Assembly (NCBI GenBank): GCA_025464345.1 | Contig: JAODGP010000080.1 | Span: 1-5,464, forward strand | Origin: Methanosarcinales archaeon | GTDB lineage: Archaea > Halobacteriota > Syntropharchaeia > Alkanophagales > Methanospirareceae | Length of the DNA: 5,464 nucleotides | Direction of reading: 5' to 3' | Part shown: in pieces, positions 1 to 4,280 of the stretch | How positions within the stretch are numbered: the stretch's first letter is position 1 | Layout of the letters: the number at the start of each line of letters is the position of its first letter | The notes under the pieces: model-generated | Databases searched by the model: none | Seen by the model: the letters and a program-made list of their open reading frames with translations, nothing else | What the model was told of the DNA's origin: nothing | Program-made: the position numbers and the translations under genes

Positions 1-75
1 CAAATCGTTCAGGAAACTGACAATACCCAGTAGGATTACATTCACACCCGTGCCTTTCAGATAACTGCTATGCAT
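1..75 (-). CDS. Major facilitator superfamily transporter, N-terminal 25 residues (partial)
   Basis: The minus strand opens with ATG at 75-73, directly after the aroC stop codon, and stays open to the window edge for 25 codons. The peptide has a short polar head and then a hydrophobic stretch ending NVILLGIVSFLNDL. This matches the start of the first membrane helix in a common MFS group that begins 'N-V-hydrophobic-G-hydrophobic-V-S-F-h-x-D'. A strong Shine-Dalgarno (AAGGTGA on the minus strand, 87-81) lies 5 bases before the ATG, inside the last aroC codons, so translation is probably coupled to aroC. The product would be an inner-membrane secondary transporter. The substrate cannot be guessed from this fragment, and the family call rests on a short match. 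Confidence 0.6.
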   Translation of the reverse strand, partial: MHSSYLKGTGVNVILLGIVSFLNDL

Positions 76-1161
76 TCAAATCACCTTATAGCTCATGGCT
101 ATCAGCATATAATCCAGAATAACGATAGCGACCATGGCTTCCGCAACCGGCACGATTCTGGGGCATATACACGGGTCATGCCTGCCTCTTATCGCCAGTT
201 CCACCTCCTCCATACGCTCCATATCCACGCTACGCTGTGGCTTTGATATGGATGGTGTGGGTTTCACCGCCAGCCTGCACACTATCGGCTCGCCGGTTGA
301 GATACCACCGAGTATACCGCCGGCGTTGTTCGTCCTCGCTCTTATCCGTCCGTCCTCTATATAAAACTCGTCATTCATCTCACTGCCACGCAACCTCGCC
401 GCTTCAAACCCTCTGCCTATCTCCACTCCCTTCACCGCACCTATACTCATTAGCGCCTTCGCCAGTTCGGCATCGAGTTTATCGAAGACCGGTTCGCCCA
501 GCCCGGGAGGCACTCCTGTTGCTATTACCTCCACCACACCACCTATACTGTCTCCCGCCCGTCTCAACGCTTTTATCAATTCCTGCATCTGTATCGCAGC
601 GCCCGTGTCCGCACAGCGCACATCGTTCGTGTCTACATTCTTCCTTATCTCGTTCAGCCCCACAGGCTTCGCTATTATGCCCCCTATCTCCACCACATGA
701 CCCACAATATCAATTCCACGACTCGCAAGAACCTTCCTGGCAATCGCACCTGCTGCGACTCGTGCAAGTGTCTCTCTGCCTGATGCACGCCCGCCACCAC
801 GATAATCCCGCAGCCCGTATTTCATGTGATATGTGTAATCCGCCTGTCCGGGTCTCGCAATCCGCTTTATCGCTTCATATGGCGTGGAATCCACATCACG
901 GTTCCATACCAGCATGGATATGGGTGTTCCTGTCGTCTTACCATCGAATATTCCCGACAATATCTGCACCTCGTCAGGCTCCTTCCTCTCACTCGCTATA
1001 TCGCTCCTGCCCGGCTTCCTCCTGTCCAGTTCACGCTGTATATCCGCAGCTGATAGGCTGATACCGGCGGGGCAGCCATCAACAACAACACCCAGGGCTC
1101 TACCATGCGACTCGCCCCATGTCGTCACCCTGAACAGATGCCCGAAGGTATTACCCGGCAT
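76..1161 (-). CDS. aroC: Chorismate synthase
   Basis: Chorismate synthase converts 5-enolpyruvylshikimate-3-phosphate to chorismate, the last step of the shikimate pathway, using reduced FMN, in the cytoplasm. The 361-residue length is normal. Family signatures are present: N-terminal TFGHLFRVTTWGESHG (catalytic His19), RRKPGRSDIAS near 48-57, the FMN/substrate segment RPGQADYTYHMKYG (103-116) followed by DYRGGGRASGRET (119-131), and the C-terminal RGRHDPCICPRIVPVAEAM motif. One odd point is that the second invariant histidine of the family (His106 in Neurospora crassa, in RPxHADxTY) is Gln106 here; the codon is CAG on the minus strand at 846-844. Everything else argues for an intact gene. 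The ATG at 1161 is chosen because MPGNTFG aligns with family N-termini. There is no Shine-Dalgarno, but a box A-like element about 28 bases upstream suggests a leaderless transcript. The gene probably forms an operon with the downstream transporter. Confidence 0.96.
   Translation of the reverse strand: MPGNTFGHLFRVTTWGESHGRALGVVVDGCPAGISLSAADIQRELDRRKPGRSDIASERKEPDEVQILSGIFDGKTTGTPISMLVWNRDVDSTPYEAIKRIARPGQADYTYHMKYGLRDYRGGGRASGRETLARVAAGAIARKVLASRGIDIVGHVVEIGGIIAKPVGLNEIRKNVDTNDVRCADTGAAIQMQELIKALRRAGDSIGGVVEVIATGVPPGLGEPVFDKLDAELAKALMSIGAVKGVEIGRGFEAARLRGSEMNDEFYIEDGRIRARTNNAGGILGGISTGEPIVCRLAVKPTPSISKPQRSVDMERMEEVELAIRGRHDPCICPRIVPVAEAMVAIVILDYMLIAMSYKVI
81..87 (-). promoter_or_regulatory. 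Shine-Dalgarno site for the transporter gene
   Basis: On the minus strand this reads AAGGTGA, complementary to the archaeal 16S rRNA 3' end, with 5 bases between it and the ATG at 75-73. It is embedded in the final codons of aroC (Lys-Val-Ile-stop). It supports the downstream ATG as a real start in an aroC-transporter operon. Confidence 0.65.
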
Positions 1162-1206
1162 TAGAACTTTTATGTCGTTACGAGTATTAAAAAAGAACCG
1201 ACAGAG
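1162..1206. promoter_or_regulatory. Divergent promoter region between aroC and the E1-like gene
   Basis: This 45-base gap separates two divergent starts. On the minus strand TTTTTTAATA (about 1194-1185) is box A-like and centred about 28 bases before the aroC ATG, which fits a leaderless transcript. On the plus strand CTTTTATG (1167-1174) is a possible box A about 37 bases before the ATG at 1207, giving a leader of roughly 10 bases. Neither start has a convincing Shine-Dalgarno, in keeping with leaderless initiation. The assignment rests on position and composition only. Confidence 0.4.
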
Positions 1207-1686
1207 ATGGCAGATGTGGACCTGAGACCGGTGCGAGTAAGCGTAATGGACAGTGCAATAATGCCGGAATTGCTGAAGAGTTATGGATTGAAAGAGGTCC
1301 GGGCGATACCCGCGGGCACGAATAATACGGATTTCAAACGGCTATTGCGGGGCACGGATGTGGTCATCGGCGGTTACAGCTACGCTGAGCAGAGCAGAGT
1401 TGCGAATGCAGCGTCCGAACTCGGTATGCCCTTCATCACCTATCCGGTGATAACAACCGTGCTGCCGGATGGGATACCATTTGACGAGCTCGAATTCCCT
1501 GAAGTTGCACTCTCTCCTGTATCAAATCTGCTCGTGCGTGCTTTCCAGATAGTCGAGTTATTGAAGTTATTCGGGGGCACGCCACTATTTCCACCAGATG
1601 CGCTTGTAGTATATCTCGAGCATGATACGCTCGATTTGAGGCTTGACCGTGTGAGACTGGTATTGAAGAGCGTGAAGAGGTATTGA
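1207..1686 (+). CDS. Small protein resembling the C-terminal half of a ThiF/HesA (E1-like) domain
   Basis: This 159-residue soluble protein has no certain function. Residues 42-80 (TDFKRLLRGTDVVIGG, then a run ending in LGMPFITYP) resemble the ThiF/MoeB stretch 'llxgaDvVvdaxdxxxxRxxxNxaaxxlgiPxv'. Residues 101-124 (ALSPVSNLLVRAFQIVELLKLFGG) resemble the 'P-x-x-x-x-x-g-x-x-A-x-E-x-h-K-h-l-t-G' helix near the end of that fold, and the last 35 residues look like its closing strands. The N-terminal Rossmann part with the GxGGxG adenylate loop and Arg finger is absent, and aroC occupies the space upstream, so it is not simply cut by the window. There are no cysteines, so it cannot form an E1-type thioester. 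The ATG at 1207 is the first start after the in-frame stop at 1162-1164. The gene abuts the RFC gene (TGA directly followed by ATG). It could be a partner subunit, a degenerate remnant, or an unrelated fold. Confidence 0.75.
   Translation: MADVDLRPVRVSVMDSAIMPELLKSYGLKEVRAIPAGTNNTDFKRLLRGTDVVIGGYSYAEQSRVANAASELGMPFITYPVITTVLPDGIPFDELEFPEVALSPVSNLLVRAFQIVELLKLFGGTPLFPPDALVVYLEHDTLDLRLDRVRLVLKSVKRY
1677..1681 (+). promoter_or_regulatory. Shine-Dalgarno site for the RFC gene
   Basis: GAGGT sits 5 bases before the ATG at 1687, inside the last codons of the upstream gene, whose TGA stop (1684-1686) touches that ATG. This supports translational coupling of the pair and fixes the RFC start, which also begins with the family-typical WIEKYRP. 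Confidence 0.65.
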
Positions 1687-2787
1687 ATGTGGATTGAGAA
1701 ATACAGACCGAGGAGGCTGGACGATATAGAGGGGCAGGCAGAAGTGGTTGAGCTGCTAAGGAGCTTTGCAGAACGGAAAGAGCTGCCGAATTTACTGCTA
1801 TGGGGGCACAGGGGCGTTGGAAAGACCACATCCGTGCTGGCTCTGGCTAACGAGCTTTATGGCTCTTATGAGAACCTCATACGTGTGGAATGCAGCGATT
1901 TCATCGAGCAGCGGAAGAAGTGGTTACGAGAAGATAAGCTGTTCCGGAGGTATTATGATGAGAGCAAATCGGCGATGGTGATATTTAAGGATATGATGCG
2001 TGAATATGCAGCGTTAGCACCGATAAATGCGAGATTCAAGATGCTCGTGTTCTGTAATGCGGACATGCTGCCGGCTGATATACAGCAGGCACTGAGACGA
2101 ATCATGGAACGTTTTAGCCGCACGAGCAGATTCATATTCGTGACCACGAGACCGGGAGCCATAATACCAGCCATAAGGTCGAGGTGTCTGAACCTCCATT
2201 TCCTGCCGCTGGATAAGACCGGCGCTATGGACCGACTTTTGAGGAATATAGCAGAGCATGAGGGTCTGGAACTCACAGGTGCAGGTCTGGCGATGGTGAA
2301 GCGCTATGCCGCGGGTGATGCAGGCGTTGCAATAAACATAATGGAGGCGGCATCGGTATCATCACGCAGGATTGACGGTAGAGAGGTCATGACAGTGGTG
2401 CGTGCGGCGATGGAGCGTAGCAATAAGGTCAGGGAACTGATAGAAGAGGCATCTTCAGGGCGTTACGATAAACTGCGAGCAAAACTGAAAGAGCTGATAC
2501 AGACGGATAAGATGAGCGGTAAGGATATCGTGGCAGAGCTGCACGATGCGATATTGAGGACACAGCCGGGCGAGCGAAGCCTGGCGAAAATCATGATATA
2601 CCTGGGCGATGCCGATTACAGGCTATGTGAGGCTTTTAATAGCATGATACACATTGAAGAGTTACTGGTAAAGATAAGCAGGGCCGGAGCTGGGATTCGA
2701 ACCCAGGTCTTGGGATCCACAGTCCCAAGGGATACCTCTACCACACCCCGGCATCACACAGCCACGCAGGAGGCTCCATCCGAATGA
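1687..2787 (+). CDS. Replication factor C small subunit, divergent type, with a read-through C-terminal tail
   Basis: RFC small subunits form the AAA+ clamp loader that opens PCNA onto primed DNA. The N-terminus WIEKYRPRRLDDIEGQ is diagnostic. Walker A is GHRGVGKTT (40-48), so ATP binding looks possible. The QQALRRIMERFSRTSRFIF segment (133-151) and the RSRC motif (164-167), with its Arg finger, are kept. The Walker B DEAD-box is replaced by CNAD (123-126), and the usual sensor-1 Asn position reads VTT (152-154). There is also an extra segment near 72-96 compared with classic RfcS. This fits the divergent second small subunit found in several Euryarchaeota, inferred from memory and not from a search. 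RFC homology ends near residue 332 (ELLVKISR). Residues 333-366 are antisense to a tRNA-His gene and its 5' flank and look like non-native sequence. Family members are usually about 315-330 residues, so the normal stop appears to be missing. The Shine-Dalgarno GAGGT supports the ATG. Confidence 0.93.
   Translation: MWIEKYRPRRLDDIEGQAEVVELLRSFAERKELPNLLLWGHRGVGKTTSVLALANELYGSYENLIRVECSDFIEQRKKWLREDKLFRRYYDESKSAMVIFKDMMREYAALAPINARFKMLVFCNADMLPADIQQALRRIMERFSRTSRFIFVTTRPGAIIPAIRSRCLNLHFLPLDKTGAMDRLLRNIAEHEGLELTGAGLAMVKRYAAGDAGVAINIMEAASVSSRRIDGREVMTVVRAAMERSNKVRELIEEASSGRYDKLRAKLKELIQTDKMSGKDIVAELHDAILRTQPGERSLAKIMIYLGDADYRLCEAFNSMIHIEELLVKISRAGAGIRTQVLGSTVPRDTSTTPRHHTATQEAPSE
2682..2752 (-). 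tRNA. tRNA-His (anticodon GTG)
   Basis: Read on the minus strand, the acceptor stem is GCCGGGG/CTCCGGC, with one G-T pair. The anticodon stem TGGGA/TCCCA closes the loop CTGTGGA, giving anticodon GTG (His). The T arm is CTGGG-TTCGAAT-CCCAG, a perfect stem with a canonical loop. The discriminator is C73 (base 2682), the histidine identity base. CCA is not encoded (the bases after the discriminator are C, T, G) and there is no intron. The base before G1 is T, so the G-1 required for HisRS recognition is not encoded. The D arm (TGGT-AGAGGTA-TCCC) keeps A14, G18G19 and A21 but has only two Watson-Crick pairs. The gene lies wholly inside the 3' end of the plus-strand RFC frame. Confidence 0.93.
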
Positions 2788-2813
2788 ACCGGTCATCATT
2801 TCCGGAGATAAAA

Positions 2814-2821
2814 ATTATATA
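2814..2821 (-). promoter_or_regulatory. Possible box A (TATA) for tRNA-His
   Basis: On the minus strand this reads TATATAAT within an AT-rich run, about 60 bases before the mature tRNA 5' end. Transcription would start near 2790 and give a leader of about 40 bases for RNase P to remove. It is the best TATA-like element on this strand, but the location is inferred. Confidence 0.4.
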
Positions 2822-2835
2822 TCAATTTTGTGATA
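2820..2835. promoter_or_regulatory. 16-base palindrome (TATCA-N6-TGATA) between divergent promoters
   Basis: TATCAATTTTGTGATA is a perfect 5-base inverted repeat with a 6-base AT-rich spacer. It lies between the probable box A of tRNA-His and that of hypA, just upstream of the hypA box A, which is where an archaeal activator or repressor dimer could bind. The short arms in AT-rich DNA mean chance is a real alternative. Confidence 0.25.
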
Positions 2836-2840
2836 GTAAC

Positions 2841-2848
2841 TATTTAAA
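2841..2848 (+). promoter_or_regulatory. Possible box A (TATA) for hypA
   Basis: TATTTAAA is a TATA-like element centred about 60 bases before the hypA ATG. It predicts transcription starting near 2870 and a leader of about 35 bases. GGTGAG (2881-2886) lies in that leader but 18 bases from the ATG, too far for a standard Shine-Dalgarno. The element is nearly symmetrical and could also serve the other strand. Confidence 0.45.
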
Positions 2849-2904
2849 GCTTTAGGCTTAACAAAGAAATACCGGACGATGGTGAGATAAACGAATATAA
2901 TGCT

Positions 2905-3309
2905 ATGCACGAATGGGCATTAGCGGAAGCGGTAATCGCAGCCGTGATAGAGGAATCGAGGAAAGAAGGGCTGAAAGAGGTCACAAAAGTCAAGCTCAAA
3001 ATAGGTGAACTGCAGCAGATAGAGACCGAGATATTTGAATTTGCATTGAATGAACTCGGAAAAGTTCAGGGTTCGGTAGCAAAGATGGAGGTAGAAATGG
3101 CTGTAGAAAGAGCGGTTTTTCGATGCAGGGTCTGCGGTAACGAGTGGGATCTGCGTGAGACGCCCGGAATGAGTGAGGAAGAGACCGAAGCGATACATCT
3201 TGCACCCGAAGTTGCTCATGCATATATCAGATGCCCTTCCTGTAAGAGTCCGGATTTTGAGGTATTACATGGGCGAGGAATTTTGATAGAATATATAAAA
3301 GGCAGGTAA
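2905..3309 (+). CDS. hypA: Hydrogenase nickel incorporation protein HypA
   Basis: HypA is a cytoplasmic nickel metallochaperone that delivers Ni to the large subunit of [NiFe] hydrogenase together with a HypB nucleotidase. The start MHE supplies the conserved nickel-binding His2, which must sit next to the true N-terminus; this fixes the ATG at 2905 despite a poor ribosome site. The zinc module has C74-V-x-C77... (CRVC) and C110-P-S-C113, so all four ligands are present. The 32 residues between the two CxxC pairs exceed the short loop of most bacterial HypA proteins and make the protein 134 residues long, as in archaeal (Thermococcus-type) HypA. The gene ends GRGILIEYIKGR, family-like. It is followed 24 bases later by a Mrp/MinD-type ATPase that is its expected archaeal partner. 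No hydrogenase genes or hypCDEF are in view. Confidence 0.95.
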   Translation: MHEWALAEAVIAAVIEESRKEGLKEVTKVKLKIGELQQIETEIFEFALNELGKVQGSVAKMEVEMAVERAVFRCRVCGNEWDLRETPGMSEEETEAIHLAPEVAHAYIRCPSCKSPDFEVLHGRGILIEYIKGR

Positions 3310-3317
3310 ACTTTTGA

Positions 3318-3324
3318 AAAGGTG
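3318..3324 (+). promoter_or_regulatory. Shine-Dalgarno site deciding the start of the ATPase
   Basis: AAAGGTG precedes the GTG at 3334 by 9 bases, a good archaeal spacing. The alternative in-frame GTG at 3322 lies inside this site and has only a distant AGGT (13 bases away) before it. This favours 3334 as the start. Confidence 0.55.
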
Positions 3325-3333
3325 TTAGAAACG

Positions 3334-4074
3334 GTGGACCCAAGAATAAACATCATTGATAAAAGATTAGCAGGGGTAAAGAGAATAATCGCGGTATCAG
3401 GCGGAAAAGGTGGTATTGGTAAGAGTTTAACCGCTGCCGTGCTTGCACTGACTCTATCAGGATTGGGTCACCGTGTCGGGCTGCTGGATCTGGATTTATC
3501 TGCGCCATCAACGCACGTGATACTGGGGATAGAGGGTCTGTATCCGGAGGAGGAGAAAGGGCTCGTACCGCCTGAGGTTCATGGCATAGAATTCATGAGT
3601 ATTGTTTATTTCTCCGGTGATAATCCCACCCCGCTCAGAGGCATTGATATTTCTAATGCGATGCTGGAATTGCTCGCCGTTACGAGATGGGGCTCTCTGG
3701 ATTTTCTTATTGTGGATACGCCACCCGGCATCGGTGATGCAACGCTGGATGTAATAAGATGGCTGAAAAGAGCGGAATTCCTGGTGATTACCACATCGTC
3801 AAAAGTGGCGTTAGAGACCGTGAAGAAGGTGATAAAGATGCTTACCGAATTGAATGTGCCAGTCATCGGTGTTATCGAGAATATGAGAAGATGGGATTCG
3901 AAACCGGTGAGAGAGGAGCTAAAAGGAGTACCTGTTCTGGGCGAGATTGGGTTCGATGATAAAATTGAGGATTCGATAGGGGATGTAAACAGGCTATTAA
4001 AGACGGATTTCGCAGTGAAAATAAAGGAGATTGCCTTGAACATTTCTCTCGATGAAAAAGCACTGTTACGGTAA
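3334..4074 (+). CDS. Mrp/MinD-type P-loop ATPase, HypB(AT)-like partner of HypA
   Basis: This SIMIBI-class ATPase is likely to act with HypA in nickel insertion into [NiFe] hydrogenase. Counting from the GTG at 3334 (246 residues), the deviant Walker A is SGGKGGIGKS (22-31) with signature Lys25 and P-loop Lys30. It is followed by a DLDLSAPS segment and by VDTPPGIGD (from 127, Asp128), the switch II region. Mrp/NBP35 Fe-S carriers have a CxxC after the 'ENM' motif; here that stretch reads IENMRRWDSKPV, and the protein has no cysteine at all, so it cannot hold an Fe-S cluster in the Mrp way. The opening VDPR, the HGIEFMSIVYFSGDNPTPLRG region and the adjacency to hypA match the ATPase-type HypB described in Thermococcus kodakarensis. 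Many pipelines will label it Mrp, ParA or NBP35. An alternative start is GTG 3322, adding four residues. It probably forms an operon with hypA. Confidence 0.88.
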   Translation: MDPRINIIDKRLAGVKRIIAVSGGKGGIGKSLTAAVLALTLSGLGHRVGLLDLDLSAPSTHVILGIEGLYPEEEKGLVPPEVHGIEFMSIVYFSGDNPTPLRGIDISNAMLELLAVTRWGSLDFLIVDTPPGIGDATLDVIRWLKRAEFLVITTSSKVALETVKKVIKMLTELNVPVIGVIENMRRWDSKPVREELKGVPVLGEIGFDDKIEDSIGDVNRLLKTDFAVKIKEIALNISLDEKALLR

Positions 4075-4122
4075 AAACACTGTGAAGGGGGTCATAGCAA
4101 CCGAAAGTAGAGGCTAATAGAA

Positions 4123-4130
4123 TATAAAAA
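4123..4130 (+). promoter_or_regulatory. Possible box A (TATA), distal, in the gap before the dehydratase gene
   Basis: TATAAAAA, preceded by an A/T-rich flank (4121-4122), is the strongest TATA-like element in the 206-base gap. It predicts a start near 4150, giving either a leader of about 130 bases for the dehydratase gene or a separate small RNA. No convincing small ORF or RNA family is recognised downstream. Confidence 0.4.
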
Positions 4131-4154
4131 GGCAAATTTGAGCTTCTATGTGCT

Positions 4155-4238
4155 TACAGGAACGTAAATTGTTGCTCTCACAACACCACTCACGCAGTCT
4201 ACCCGCAGCTATTCTCTTCAAGTGCCGATGCTCCTGTA
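4155..4238. repeat. Inverted repeat TACAGGA...TCCTGTA in the leader region
   Basis: A perfect 7-base inverted repeat (4155-4161 with 4232-4238) encloses about 70 bases that include a small hairpin, TGTTG-ctctca-CAACA. The enclosed stretch is pyrimidine-rich. The right arm touches the proximal TATA-like element. It might close a structured leader transcribed from the distal promoter. The arms are short and no known riboswitch is recognised. Confidence 0.25.
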
Positions 4239-4243
4239 TAAAC
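4236..4243 (+). promoter_or_regulatory. Possible box A (TATA), proximal, for the dehydratase gene
   Basis: GTATAAAC is TATA-like and lies about 42 bases before the ATG at 4281, predicting a leader of only about 15 bases. No GGTG-type Shine-Dalgarno is present before that ATG, so near-leaderless initiation from this element is plausible. It competes with the distal element at 4123. Confidence 0.4.
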
Positions 4244-4280
4244 TTCAAGATTTATGAACGACTATCACGATTGACAGAGT

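Noticed and set aside
237..1061. 274-codon plus-strand open frame across aroC
   Set aside because: It is antisense to a clear chorismate synthase gene, rich in Ser/Pro/His/Arg low-complexity sequence, has no family-like motifs and no ribosome site.
1436..1831. Minus-strand open frames of about 130 codons across the E1-like/RFC junction
   Set aside because: Two overlapping frames of similar length, both Ser-rich shadows of genes on the other strand, with no recognisable domain.
2682..2752. tRNA-His as an attachment site of an integrated element
   Set aside because: The tRNA is complete, but no integrase gene, no direct repeat of the tRNA 3' end and no foreign cargo are visible in this window.
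2879..2890. Three-codon ORF (ATG GTG AGA TAA) overlapping GGTGAG upstream of hypA
   Set aside because: So short that chance is the simplest explanation, and nothing supports a regulatory uORF.
3606..4043. 145-codon minus-strand frame inside the ATPase gene
   Set aside because: Antisense shadow of a strongly recognised P-loop ATPase; Ser/Thr/Phe-rich with no motif.
3334..4074. Annotation as an Mrp/NBP35 Fe-S cluster carrier or ParA partition protein
   Set aside because: There is no CxxC and no cysteine at all, and the gene follows hypA directly. The HypB(AT) role explains the context better.
4254..4274. Six-codon mini-ORF (MNDYHD) in frame just upstream of the dehydratase ATG
   Set aside because: Too short, with no Leu codons and no ribosome site, so it does not look like a leucine attenuation peptide. 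Its TGA only helps fix the ATG at 4281.
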